Below, piece by piece: positions 1 to 7,701 of a DNA stretch of 41,062 nucleotides. A model generated the notes under the pieces. The model ran no database searches. It was not told the origin of the DNA and was given only the letters and a program-made list of their open reading frames with translations. Source of the stretch: Actinospica acidithermotolerans (GTDB lineage: Bacteria; Actinomycetota; Actinomycetes; Streptomycetales; Catenulisporaceae); the NCBI RefSeq assembly GCF_018139625.1, contig NZ_JAGSOH010000070.1, positions 1 to 41,062 on the forward strand, read 5' to 3'. A program made the translations under genes and the position numbers. Each line of letters starts with the position of its first letter. Positions within the stretch are counted from its first letter, which is position 1.

Positions 1-98
1 GGATTGGGCTGGCGGGGGTTGAGCTGGGAGCTTTGGTGGGGAACTGCGTGGGGCGATTTCGCGTGCGGGTGTCGGAGGGTCCGGTTAGCGTCGAGGGC

Positions 99-932
99 AT
101 GAGCGGAGCGATGCGGTGCGGCGTGATCCTTCCGGGCGGTACAGCTACGCAGCAGCTTGAGTTGGGCCTGCTGGCGGAGGAGCGCGGTTGGGACGGGGTC
201 TTCATTTGCGAGGTGGCGTACGGGGTGGACGCGTGGTCCCTGCTGGCGGGGATGGCGGTGCGCACGTCGCGGATCCGGCTGGGGACGCTGCTTTCGCCGC
301 TGCCGTGGCGTCGGCCGTGGAAATTGGCCGGGCAGGTGGCGACGGTCGATCAGCTGTCCGGCGGACGCGCTATCGTCACCGTCGGGCTTGGGGCGACCGA
401 AATGCTGATGGGCACCGCGGAGGTGACCGATCGGCGCGAGCGGGCAGAGCGGATGGACGAGGGGATCGACCTGATGCGCACGCTCTGGTCGGGCGGGCGC
501 ACGTACAGCGGGAAGTATTACGAGTTCGGTGCCGGAGTGGTCGGCGGCATCGTCGAAATGGGGCTTCCAGTGCAGCGGCCAGTGCCGATCTGGGTCGTCG
601 GCGCCTGGCCGCGGCCGCGGTCGATGCGTCGTGCTGCGCGGTGCGAGGGAGTGGTACCCGAGTACCACCTCGATGGCCGCGAGTCGACGACCTCGGACGC
701 GCGTGAGATGAAGACCTGGCTGTTGGACCACGGGGCGCGTGCGGACATCGACATCATTGCGGAGGGCGAGACTGCGGCGGATGACGCGGCTGCTGCGCGT
801 GAGCACGTGGCGTCGCGTGCGGACGTCGGGTGTACGTGGTGGCTCGAGACGCGTTGGCAGCGGTCTGCGGACGAGGCTGTGCGGCTTGAGGAGGTACGTG
901 AGCGGATTCTCGCCGGTCCGCCGCGGCGCTGA
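99..932 (+). CDS. LLM-class (luciferase-like) flavin/F420-dependent oxidoreductase
   Basis: A 277-residue bacterial-luciferase-like protein. The start opens with a typical first beta strand (MRCGVILPGG), followed by an ageing-of-the-family pattern: 'AEERGWDGVFICE', 'TSRIRLGTLLSPLPWRRPWKLAGQVATVD' split over residues 50-85, then 'LSGGRAIVTVGLG'. These are the TIM-barrel strands of the family, which transfers hydride using FMN or F420. The substrate cannot be read. I chose the ATG at 99, behind a GAGGG stretch; an ATG at 111 is the alternative, and an upstream ATG at 33 would add a poor, unconserved-looking leader. It stands alone and is convergent with the MFS exporter gene. F420 rather than FMN is an inference from the actinobacterial setting. 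Confidence 0.8.
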   Translation: MSGAMRCGVILPGGTATQQLELGLLAEERGWDGVFICEVAYGVDAWSLLAGMAVRTSRIRLGTLLSPLPWRRPWKLAGQVATVDQLSGGRAIVTVGLGATEMLMGTAEVTDRRERAERMDEGIDLMRTLWSGGRTYSGKYYEFGAGVVGGIVEMGLPVQRPVPIWVVGAWPRPRSMRRAARCEGVVPEYHLDGRESTTSDAREMKTWLLDHGARADIDIIAEGETAADDAAAAREHVASRADVGCTWWLETRWQRSADEAVRLEEVRERILAGPPRR

Positions 933-1111
933 GGCGGGAGGAGCGGCGAGGCCTGATGGGGAGGGGGTCGGGCGAGGGATCGGATGGTATGGGTGGCGGG
1001 GCGTCGCAGCGTGCGGATGCGTGGATCGTGCGCATGTAGGGAGGGCTCTCCGGGGCGTCGCGTCTGGTCTTGCGGCTGCTGGCGAGTCTGAGCGAGGACC
1101 ATGATCAGGGC
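933..1111. other. Short convergent gap with no recognised element
   Basis: A G-rich 179-bp stretch between the luciferase-like gene and the MFS gene stop. I find no strong hairpin or gene. Confidence 0.5.
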
Positions 1112-2434
1112 TCAGTTCGCTGAGGGCCACTTGGCGGTGCGCAGGGATCGCTGCGAGGCCGCGAAGATTGCGATACCCGCCATCGCCACTGCTGCGCCGC
1201 ACAGAACCGTCGAGGGGGCAGCGATCTGCAGCACGCTGCCGCCGAAGGCCGCGCCAAGGGGCATCCCGAGCCCTGCGAGAGTCATCACGGCTGTCAACAC
1301 GCGTCCGCGCTGATGGTCGGGGACTTGCTGGAGGATGAGGACGTCGACCAGCACCTGTGCAGCGGGTACCGCGAAGCCGATCGCCGCCAGCCACCCTGCC
1401 ATCCAGAAGCCGCCGAACTGGAACAGGGCGGTCATCGTCAGTGCGATCGTCATCAGGGCGCCGAAGACGATGAGCAGTTGGCCGGGGTGCAGGATCTTGT
1501 AGAGCTTGGGTATGCAGGGCGCGCCTATGATGCCGCCACCGGCGAAGGCGGCGAGGATCAGACCGATGTAGTGCGTCGGTACGTTTTCGTGCTTGGCGAG
1601 CATGATCAGGACGAGGTCGAGCGGTACGCCGATCAGGTTGATCAGCATGATGAAGAGCATCGTGCCGCGCATTACGGGATTACCCCAGATGATGCGCAGC
1701 CCGGCGAGGGGGCTCTCGGACTCGCGCTTGGCGGCCCTCGCGTCGGATTCTGCGGGGGAATCGGTGGCTGCGGGGAAGTCAGTGCCGGTGAGCTGCGGCT
1801 TCGAGTCGAAGCGCACCACGACGGCGCAGAGCACGGAGACGCCCATGCCGATGGCGACGGCGACGAAGGGCAGCGAACGGTTGACGGCGTACAGCACCGT
1901 CCCGACTGCCGGGCCGATCAGCTGTGCGATGCTGCTCACCGCCTGCTGGACCGATAGCGCCCTGGTCAGCTGTGATGCGGGAGCGACCGAGCGGAGCGCC
2001 AGGGTCCTGACCCCGCTCAGCGGCTGGCAGATACCCAGGATCGCGGCGCTGAGGTAGATCTCGATGAGCCAGACATGACCGCTGGCCAGGGATACCGCGA
2101 GCACCGTCGCCAGGCCGGCGCGGATGCTCTCGCTCACGATGAGGATGAGTCGACGGTCGTGCCGGTCCACGAAGTTCCCGGCCGGCACCGAGGCGAGCAG
2201 CAGCGCCGTGAACTGGACCGTGCCGAAAAGGCCGGCGAGCAGCGGCTTTCCGGTGAAGCCGAGCACCAAGAGCGGATAGACGACCTCGGCCATCGTGAGG
2301 CCGAGGAACGCGGTGAAGCTCCCGGCGTAGACCGTGTGCAGCGCGTGGTTGGCGCGCATCGGCGGTTCGGGTCTCGCGGAGCGCGGATCGGTACTGATTT
2401 CCGGACTGCTTGCCGGCTCGGTCATGGTCGTCAT
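1112..2434 (-). CDS. MFS transporter, probable drug/metabolite exporter
   Basis: A protein of about 440 residues with twelve evenly spaced hydrophobic segments and the MFS loop motif between segments 2 and 3 (PAGNFVDRHDRRLI, G-x3-D-R-x-x-R/K-R type). It looks like the enterobactin-exporter-like MFS_3 group, proton-driven efflux in the cytoplasmic membrane. The gene is divergent from an ArsR-type regulator, a common repressor/exporter layout. An ATG at 2482 is possible, but it lies inside the predicted operator and has no ribosome-binding site. The ATG at 2434 has GAGGGG upstream and fits a transcript starting near 2477. The substrate is unknown. Confidence 0.85.
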   Translation of the reverse strand: MTTMTEPASSPEISTDPRSARPEPPMRANHALHTVYAGSFTAFLGLTMAEVVYPLLVLGFTGKPLLAGLFGTVQFTALLLASVPAGNFVDRHDRRLILIVSESIRAGLATVLAVSLASGHVWLIEIYLSAAILGICQPLSGVRTLALRSVAPASQLTRALSVQQAVSSIAQLIGPAVGTVLYAVNRSLPFVAVAIGMGVSVLCAVVVRFDSKPQLTGTDFPAATDSPAESDARAAKRESESPLAGLRIIWGNPVMRGTMLFIMLINLIGVPLDLVLIMLAKHENVPTHYIGLILAAFAGGGIIGAPCIPKLYKILHPGQLLIVFGALMTIALTMTALFQFGGFWMAGWLAAIGFAVPAAQVLVDVLILQQVPDHQRGRVLTAVMTLAGLGMPLGAAFGGSVLQIAAPSTVLCGAAVAMAGIAIFAASQRSLRTAKWPSAN

Positions 2435-2480
2435 CTGCCCCTGCCCCTCGTCGTGCGGCGCCACTGTTTGCGCCTCGTCC

Positions 2481-2504
2481 ATTATTCACACATACGTGAA
2501 TGAT
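2481..2504. promoter_or_regulatory. Palindromic operator in the MFS/ArsR divergent promoter
   Basis: An imperfect palindrome, ATTCAC-N6-GTGAAT (2484-2501), extends to ATtATTCAC...GTGAATgAT with one mismatch. On the minus strand a perfect TTGACA (2512-2507) is followed 18 bp later by TGAATA (2488-2483), so the palindrome fills the spacer and -10 of the exporter promoter. That is a classic repression geometry. The regulator encoded next door is the obvious ligand; this is inference. Confidence 0.6.
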
Positions 2505-2547
2505 GCTGTCAAGCAGAATGGTCACGAGCTCGTGTATCATTGTTGGC

Positions 2548-3258
2548 ATGGCGAAGAAGGAGGAGACGGAGTCGGCGGCTGAGACCGAGCTCGAGGCGGC
2601 GTTGCCCCTCGGTCCGCAGCCGCTGCCCGAGCTGATCGAGTTCCGTCAGATCGACGACGCCGCGACGATGAAGGCGCTCGCCGATCCGCTGCGGCAGCGG
2701 ATTATGCGCGCTCTAGGTCGAAACGTGCACGTGAAGGCGCGCATCATGACCGTGAAGCAGCTCGCTGAGGAGCTGGGTGAGCCGACCACGAAGCTGTATC
2801 GGCACATGAAGCAGCTGCTGGCCGTGAACCTGATCCAGGTTGCTGAGCTGCGCCTGGTCGGCGGCATCGTCGAACAGCACTACCGCGTCGCCCAGAAGGG
2901 CTGGGGCGTGAACCCCGAGCGCTCGATGTTGGACCGGTCGGCGCTCTCGGAGGAACTCGTCGAGCTCGTCGGTGCGGGCGTCAACGAGTATTTCGGCCGC
3001 TACGAAGCCGCGTTGCAGGCGGGGCGGACGCACGTGCGTTCTTTGGACAGCCTCGAAAATCCGCCGTATGTCCGCTCGGTCGGTTCGATCTCCGATTTCC
3101 GGGTGCCGCGCGAGCGGGCGGCTGAGTTCGCCGAGCGCTTCCACGCCCTCGTGGAGGAGTTCAACAGCCATCCGAATACGACAGAAGGGGACATCGTGCA
3201 TGCGAATCTGCTGGCGATGTTCTACGCGACCGAAGCGGACGAGGCGCTGGGGGAGTAG
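2548..3258 (+). CDS. ArsR/HTH_20-type winged-helix transcriptional regulator
   Basis: A 236-residue protein. Residues about 30-105 form a winged helix: 'MKALADPLRQRIMRAL', recognition-helix region 'LAEELGEPTTKLYRHMKQL' and wing 'GGIVEQHYRV'. This is the HTH_20/ArsR-like fold found in local repressors of membrane transporters. There are no cysteine clusters, so metal sensing is unlikely; the long C-terminal part (about 110-236) probably dimerises or binds a small ligand. The ATG at 2548 lies 7 nt after a TATCAT box and has no Shine-Dalgarno sequence, so the transcript is probably leaderless. It is divergent from the MFS gene and likely controls it through the palindrome at 2481-2504. Confidence 0.8.
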   Translation: MAKKEETESAAETELEAALPLGPQPLPELIEFRQIDDAATMKALADPLRQRIMRALGRNVHVKARIMTVKQLAEELGEPTTKLYRHMKQLLAVNLIQVAELRLVGGIVEQHYRVAQKGWGVNPERSMLDRSALSEELVELVGAGVNEYFGRYEAALQAGRTHVRSLDSLENPPYVRSVGSISDFRVPRERAAEFAERFHALVEEFNSHPNTTEGDIVHANLLAMFYATEADEALGE

Positions 3259-3273
3259 CCGGCCCGCTCCGGC

Positions 3274-3296
3274 CGCGGCGGCGCGAGATCGCCGCG
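3274..3296. terminator. Candidate bidirectional terminator hairpin
   Basis: A 7-bp GC stem, CGCGGCG / CGCCGCG, with a 9-nt loop sits between the convergent regulator and deaminase genes. There is no U tract, which is usual for actinomycetes. Confidence 0.4.
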
Positions 3297-3300
3297 TGCG

Positions 3301-3765
3301 TTACTCGCCGATGTCCTCGTACCAGAGGTCGGGGCGCGCGGCGATGAAGTCGCGCATCAGGCTGATGCATTCGGCATCGTTCAGCAGGGTGATACCGACG
3401 CCGTTCTCGGCCAGCCAATCGTGCCCGCCGTAGAACGTCGTCGCCTCGCCGATCACGACCTGTCCGATGTTGAACTGGCGTACTAGACCTGAGCAGTACC
3501 AGCACGGCGAGAGCGTGGTCACCATGATCGTGTCCTGGTAGCCGCGAAGCCGTCCGGCGGCGCGGAACGCCGAAGTCTCAGCGTGCATTGACGGGTCGTC
3601 GTCCTGGACCCGGCGGTTGCGGCCAGCGCCGAGCAGCGTGCCGTCCTTGTGGAAGAGGGCGGCGCCGATCGGGATTCCGCCCTCGGCGAGTCCGAGGCGG
3701 GCCTGCTCGCGGGCGACGGCGAGCATCGAGTCTGCGGAGGGGTGCACGGCGTGCGGTTCTGTCAT
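3301..3765 (-). CDS. Yeast-type cytosine deaminase-like nucleoside deaminase
   Basis: A 154-residue zinc-dependent deaminase of the CDA fold. The zinc site is visible: H61-A-E63 (MHAETSAF) and C88-x2-C91 (SPCWYC), with E63 as proton shuttle. Both length and C-terminus (RPDLWYEDIGE) match yeast Fcy1 as I remember it, which ends RPxxWxEDIGE. That tail caps the pyrimidine pocket, so cytosine (to uracil) is the best substrate guess over guanine or tRNA adenosine. Its start codon overlaps the stop of the LysG-like gene (ATGA, 3762-3765), so the two are translationally coupled. Why a pyrimidine salvage enzyme is linked to a lysine/arginine regulator is unclear. Confidence 0.82.
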   Translation of the reverse strand: MTEPHAVHPSADSMLAVAREQARLGLAEGGIPIGAALFHKDGTLLGAGRNRRVQDDDPSMHAETSAFRAAGRLRGYQDTIMVTTLSPCWYCSGLVRQFNIGQVVIGEATTFYGGHDWLAENGVGITLLNDAECISLMRDFIAARPDLWYEDIGE

Positions 3766-4673
3766 TGCGCCAGCTTACGGCCGATGACCTGCGCTGCCGA
3801 GACGACGGCGTCGGACAAAGCCTTGAGAGCGGGCGAATCGAGCTTCCACTGCTGCCAGTAGAGCGGCACATCGACCGAGTGCCCGGGCGCCACCTCGACC
3901 AGCGCGCCTTCCGGCAGTAGCGCGGCCTGCTCGTCGGGGATCATGCCCCAGCCGATGCCGCGGGCGACTGCGCCGAGGAAGGCTTCGGAGGTCGGAATGA
4001 GGTGCCGGATCTGTTCGCGGCTCGGCGGCCGACCTGCCAGAGTGCTGAGGAATCGGTCCTGCAGTTCGTCGTTCCGGTCGAAGACCAGCACCGGCGCGGC
4101 GGGCAGCGTCCGCTCGACCGGTCCGGTGGACAGCCAGCGCTCGACAAACGCCGGACTCGCCGAAGCGCGGTAGCGCATGACGCCGAGTTTGGTGACGCGG
4201 CAGCCGGTTACGGCGGTCGCGTCCCGGGTCACCGCGGCGGCGACGCGTCCGCGTCGGAGAAGCGCCGCGGTGTGCGCCTCGTCCTCGCGGAGCAGTTCGA
4301 AGCCGACGCGCAGCGAGGCCGGAATCCGGGTGAGCGCGTCGAGGAACCAGGTGGAGAGCGAGTCTGCGTTGACGGCGACAGCGATCGTCGTGGGGGCCTG
4401 CTGCTCGGCGTCGAGACCGAGTTCGGCGGCGGCGTCTGCTTCAAGCCGAACAAGTTGGCGGGCGTAGCGCACCAGCACTTCGCCGGAGTCCGTGAGCGCG
4501 ATCGGCTTCGTGCGGGTCAGTAGCACGCGGCCGATCCGCTGCTCCAGCGCCTTCACCCGCTGGCTCACGGCGGACGGCGTGACGTGCAGCGCGGCAGCAG
4601 CGGCATCGAAGGTGCCCTCGTCCACGGCGGCGAGCAGCGTGCGGACCTGATCGAGCGGGAGCTCTTGCATCAT
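3762..4673 (-). CDS. lysG: LysR-family regulator, LysG/ArgP-like
   Basis: About 303 residues. The N-terminal HTH (residues 5-65: 'LDQVRTLLAAVDEGTFDAAA', 'LHVTPSAVSQRVKALEQRIG') is followed by 'VLLTRTKPIALTDSGEVLVRYARQL', a signature of the LysG/ArgP (IciA) group. These proteins bind Lys/Arg and activate the exporter gene lysE/argO, which is exactly the divergent neighbour. Two adjacent ATGs (4673, 4670) are possible starts; a TACCAT box lies 8 nt before 4673 and no strong ribosome-binding site is seen. The gene is translationally coupled to the downstream cytosine deaminase. Confidence 0.85.
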   Translation of the reverse strand: MMQELPLDQVRTLLAAVDEGTFDAAAAALHVTPSAVSQRVKALEQRIGRVLLTRTKPIALTDSGEVLVRYARQLVRLEADAAAELGLDAEQQAPTTIAVAVNADSLSTWFLDALTRIPASLRVGFELLREDEAHTAALLRRGRVAAAVTRDATAVTGCRVTKLGVMRYRASASPAFVERWLSTGPVERTLPAAPVLVFDRNDELQDRFLSTLAGRPPSREQIRHLIPTSEAFLGAVARGIGWGMIPDEQAALLPEGALVEVAPGHSVDVPLYWQQWKLDSPALKALSDAVVSAAQVIGRKLAQ

Positions 4674-4678
4674 GATCT

Positions 4679-4702
4679 CTAATGGTATCGAAGAAACATT
4701 AG
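4679..4702. promoter_or_regulatory. LysG-type inverted repeat in the lysG-lysE intergenic region
   Basis: CTAATG-N12-CATTAG is a perfect 6-bp inverted repeat that also contains the LysR T-N11-A pattern. Its centre (about 4690) is 50 bp upstream of the predicted lysE start point at 4740, the usual place for a LysR activator site. It also overlaps the TACCAT box (4687-4682) of lysG, so it could serve for autorepression. Confidence 0.6.
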
Positions 4703-4727
4703 CTGTACTGTCGTCTTGCTCTCCGAT

Positions 4728-4733
4728 TACGGT
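4728..4733 (+). promoter_or_regulatory. Candidate -10 box of lysE (leaderless)
   Basis: TACGGT lies 6 nt before the lysE ATG, with no recognisable -35 and no Shine-Dalgarno sequence. A missing -35 fits an activator-dependent promoter. Confidence 0.45.
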
Positions 4734-4739
4734 CGCGAT

Positions 4740-5360
4740 ATGCGTCAAGACCTCCTCACCCTGGTCGCCGGCCTCGGCACCGGCCTGTCTCTGATCGTCG
4801 CCATCGGTGCGCAGAACACCTTCGTCTTGCGTCAGGGACTGCGCCGGAAGCACGTTCCCGCGATCGTGACCGTGTGCGTGCTTTCGGATCTCGTGCTCAT
4901 AGCCGCGGGCGTCGCCGGACTCGGCGCGTTGGTGGAGTTGCGTCCCGGCGTGCTGACGGCGGTCGCGTGGGCAGGTGCGGCGTTTCTGGTGGCGTACGGC
5001 GTGCTCGCGGCGCGACGTGCACTGCGGCCAGCGTCGATGCGAGCGGATGACGGAGACGGGTCACCGGACACGTCGATGCGTGGCAGTGTTCTGACCTGCA
5101 TGGGTCTGACGTGGCTCAACCCGCACGTCTACCTCGACACGGTCCTGCTGCTCGGGTCGGTCGCCGCCGGTTACGGGACGCACCGCTGGCTGTTCGCGAT
5201 CGGTGCGGGGATGGGCAGCGTGCTGTGGTTCTGCGGTCTGGGCTTCGGCGCGAGACTCGCCCGTCCCCTGTTCGCGAAGCCGCTCGCCTGGCGAGTGCTG
5301 GACAGCGCGATCGCGGTCACGATGATCCTGCTGGGCATCCGGATCGCCGCGCTCGGCTGA
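4740..5360 (+). CDS. lysE: LysE/ArgO-family basic amino acid exporter
   Basis: A 206-residue membrane protein with about six hydrophobic segments. The family signature near the N-terminus is clear: 'LIVAIGAQNTFVLRQGLRRKHV' spans residues 16-37, and 'GLTWLNPHVYLDTVLLLGS' follows the central loop. LysE proteins export L-lysine and L-arginine using the proton gradient. The divergent LysG-like gene and the inverted repeat between them support induction by internal Lys/Arg or their dipeptides. The ATG at 4740 is favoured because it lies 6 nt after TACGGT; an ATG at 4716 is less likely. Confidence 0.9.
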   Translation: MRQDLLTLVAGLGTGLSLIVAIGAQNTFVLRQGLRRKHVPAIVTVCVLSDLVLIAAGVAGLGALVELRPGVLTAVAWAGAAFLVAYGVLAARRALRPASMRADDGDGSPDTSMRGSVLTCMGLTWLNPHVYLDTVLLLGSVAAGYGTHRWLFAIGAGMGSVLWFCGLGFGARLARPLFAKPLAWRVLDSAIAVTMILLGIRIAALG

Positions 5361-5391
5361 TCGCCTTGCCGTTACTCCGTTTCACTGAACG

Positions 5392-5411
5392 CGCTCGGCA
5401 TCATCCGAGCG
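5392..5411 (+). terminator. Candidate terminator after lysE
   Basis: CGCTCGG / CCGAGCG, a 7-bp stem with a 6-nt loop (CATCAT), 32 bp after the lysE stop. No U tract. Confidence 0.35.
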
Positions 5412-5480
5412 ATGTAGCTCGAATTCGCGCGGAAAGATGGCCCTCCCGACCGATGCGCGGTCGCGGAAGCGCTGCTCAGA

Positions 5481-6728
5481 ATGGGAAGCGTGAAATGGTT
5501 GACACGTGACGAAGAGGCCGCCGGGCCGGCCGGTCGGGCTGCCTGGATCCGGCCGGCCGGGCCAGCGCCCCGGCCGAGCAGGCTCGAGCTGCTGTTCGAC
5601 CTGCTGCTCGCGTTCTGCCTCGCGTTGCCGCTGAAGCCGGAGCGCGCGTACACGGTCAACGTCCTGGGATACCAGCAGGGCTTCGTGGCGAAGGGCACGA
5701 TGATCGGCATCGCAGTCCTCGTCCTAGTGGCTCTGGCGATCCGGCGGCGCTACCCGCTCGTAGGCCTTGGCCTGCTGCTGATGGGGATGAACTTCACCCC
5801 TGCGCCGTTCGTCATGGTCGGCTTCGGGGTCCTGATAGCCGCGTACTCGGCAGCGGTGTACAGCCCGTACCGCCGGGTCATGCTCGCGGTGCTGGTACTC
5901 GTCCCCGTGCAGCTCATCAGGCACGGATACATCAACCTCATTCCCGGGAACAGGCAACTCGTCTTCATGGTCGCCGTACCGTTGGCGATCGGGATCGGGC
6001 TGTACGGATCCGAGGTACGAAGACAGGCCACGCGCGACGTGGCGGCGCTCAAGCGGACCCGGGAGGAGAAGGAGCGGGAGGCGATCCGGTTGGCGGTGGA
6101 GGCTGAGCGGTCTCGCATCGCGCGCGAACTGCATGACGTGGTGACGCACAACGTGAGCGTCATGGTTGTCATGGCCGGCGCGGCGCGTAAGACGCTGCAA
6201 CGCGATCCGGAGCAGGCAACGAACGCGTTGCTGGAGGTAGAGTCCGCGGGGCGGGCGGCGATGGCGGAGCTGCGCCAGGTGATGGGCTTGCTGACGGACT
6301 CGACGCACGAGCAGCACCAACTCGCGCCGCAGCCGGGGCTGGACCAGTTGGAGCCGCTGGTCACCCGAATACGCGCGACGGGCGTGCCGATCGCCTACCG
6401 GGTGCTCGGCCGGCCACGCACGCTGCCGCCCGGGCTCGACCTCACCGCGTACCGCGTGGTGCAGGAGGCGCTGACCAACACGGTCAAGCACGCCTCGGGC
6501 GCCAACGTGGACATCCTCGTGGACTACGAGCCGGCGCGGCTGAGCCTGGACATCGCCGACTCCGGAGGCGTGCCCGGTGCGGGCGCGGCCGGCGGCAATG
6601 GCAGAGGCCTGATCGGTTTGCGCGAACGCGTCGCGGTGCACGGCGGGACGGTGCAGGCGGGGCCGCGGCCGAGCGGCGGATATCGTGTGCAGGTGGAGTT
6701 GCCCCTTCCGGCGGAGGACGCCGCATGA
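5481..6728 (+). CDS. Membrane sensor histidine kinase, DesK/NarX-type (HisKA_3)
   Basis: A 415-residue kinase. After a proline/glycine-rich cytoplasmic start, residues about 35-180 hold four to six hydrophobic segments with short loops, so it probably senses a membrane or intramembrane signal. A coiled linker (KRTREEKEREAIRLAVEAER) leads into the dimerisation helix with H218 in 'ARELHDVVTHNV'. The ATPase domain has the N-box N333 (EALTNTVKHA) and G-boxes 'DSGG' and 'GRGLIGLRERV'. It shares a 4-nt ATGA overlap with the response regulator gene, so the two form a cognate pair. The stimulus is unknown. The start at 5481 is weakly supported, since no good ribosome-binding site precedes it. Confidence 0.88.
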   Translation: MGSVKWLTRDEEAAGPAGRAAWIRPAGPAPRPSRLELLFDLLLAFCLALPLKPERAYTVNVLGYQQGFVAKGTMIGIAVLVLVALAIRRRYPLVGLGLLLMGMNFTPAPFVMVGFGVLIAAYSAAVYSPYRRVMLAVLVLVPVQLIRHGYINLIPGNRQLVFMVAVPLAIGIGLYGSEVRRQATRDVAALKRTREEKEREAIRLAVEAERSRIARELHDVVTHNVSVMVVMAGAARKTLQRDPEQATNALLEVESAGRAAMAELRQVMGLLTDSTHEQHQLAPQPGLDQLEPLVTRIRATGVPIAYRVLGRPRTLPPGLDLTAYRVVQEALTNTVKHASGANVDILVDYEPARLSLDIADSGGVPGAGAAGGNGRGLIGLRERVAVHGGTVQAGPRPSGGYRVQVELPLPAEDAA

Positions 6729-6907
6729 GTGAGGTGGTGGAGGATGCCCGGCCGGTGACAGCGGTTGTGGAGGATGCCCGGTCCGTGAATGAAGTGGCGG
6801 AAGGCGCCCGGCCGGTGACAGCGGTGGTGGAGGATGCCGGGCCCGTGACAGCGAGGGTGGAAGACGCCCGGCCGGTGAAAGAGATGGTGGAAGACGCCCG
6901 GCCCGGG
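6698..6907 (+). repeat. 30-bp coding tandem repeat (6 units) at the kinase/regulator junction
   Basis: Six degenerate 30-bp units of the type GTGGAGGATGCCCGGCCGGT + 10 nt run from just after the regulator start codon to 6907. The last kinase codons (GCGGAGGACGCC, 6707 on) look like a degenerate copy of the unit head. Thus the array appears to have grown out of the kinase 3' end and into the regulator reading frame. Confidence 0.8.
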
Positions 6908-7639
6908 GATGAGAGCCTGCGGGTGGTGGTGGCGGACGACCAACAGCTGGTGCGCACCGGCTTCCGGATGATCCTCGCGGCCGACGGGATTGACGTGGTG
7001 GCCGAGGCGGCGGACGGCATCGCGGCGATCGAGGCCGTGCAGCGCACGCAGCCCGATGTCGTGCTCATGGACATCCGCATGCCGGTGCTCGACGGGCTCG
7101 AGGCCACGCGGCGTATTCTCGGCGAGCCGCAGGAAGCGGACTCGACGGCGCCGCGGGTCATCATCCTGACGACGTTCGACCTGGACCAGTACGTCTACGA
7201 CGCGTTGGCGGCCGGGGCCAGCGGCTTCCTGCTCAAGGACGTGACGCCGGAGCACCTGACCAACGCAGTGCGGCTGGTGCGTTCCGGCGACGCGCTGCTC
7301 GCGCCGGCGATCACCCGGCGGCTGGTCGAGAAGTTCGCCGCGCCCGCACCCGCCGCCGAGCCCGCCTCGGCCAGAATCCGCGAGCCCGCCTCGGCCAGGA
7401 TTCGCACGAAGCACGGCGAGCTGTCCGCGCTCACGGCGCGGGAGCTCGAGGTCTTCCGACTGCTCGCGCGCGGGCTGAGCAACGCTGAGCTGGCCACGGA
7501 GCTGCATCTGAGCGAGGCGACGGTCAAGACGCACGTCGCCCGCATCCTCGCGAAGCTGCAGCTGCGCGACCGGGCCCAGGCGGTTGTCGCGGCGTACGAG
7601 AGCGGTCTCGTCACGCCGCAACAGGTGCAGGACACGTAA
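6725..7639 (+). CDS. NarL/LuxR-type response regulator with repeated N-terminal extension
   Basis: 304 residues, about 80 longer than usual. Residues 3-61 are six 10-residue acidic repeats (VVEDARPVTA type). The receiver domain follows (about 64-190) with the acidic pair 'ADDQQ', phospho-acceptor D116 in 'VVLMDIRMP' and the switch region 'ILTTFD'. A linker has a perfect-length duplication (EPASARIR twice), and the GerE HTH is at about 235-300 (LTARELEVFRLLARGLSNAE, 'EATVKTHVARIL'). The ATGA overlap with the kinase stop fixes the start ahead of the repeats, so the extension should be translated. The pair resembles DesKR-type systems; targets are unknown. Confidence 0.88.
   Translation: MSEVVEDARPVTAVVEDARSVNEVAEGARPVTAVVEDAGPVTARVEDARPVKEMVEDARPGDESLRVVVADDQQLVRTGFRMILAADGIDVVAEAADGIAAIEAVQRTQPDVVLMDIRMPVLDGLEATRRILGEPQEADSTAPRVIILTTFDLDQYVYDALAAGASGFLLKDVTPEHLTNAVRLVRSGDALLAPAITRRLVEKFAAPAPAAEPASARIREPASARIRTKHGELSALTARELEVFRLLARGLSNAELATELHLSEATVKTHVARILAKLQLRDRAQAVVAAYESGLVTPQQVQDT
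7358..7405 (+). repeat. 24-bp tandem duplication inside the response regulator linker
   Basis: Two adjacent 24-nt copies beginning GAGCCCGCCTCGGCCAG differ at only two or three positions and encode EPASARIR twice in the receiver-HTH linker. The reading frame is kept. Confidence 0.8.
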
Positions 7640-7701
7640 GCAGGCCTCGTAGGTAGCGGACTGGTGGACGGCGCACGGCACGGCATGGGCGCCTGTGCGC
7701 T

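Noticed and set aside
3766-3777. TAAGCT box 6 nt before the deaminase start as a leaderless promoter
   Set aside because: The start overlaps the lysG stop (ATGA), so translational coupling is a simpler explanation; the box may be chance.
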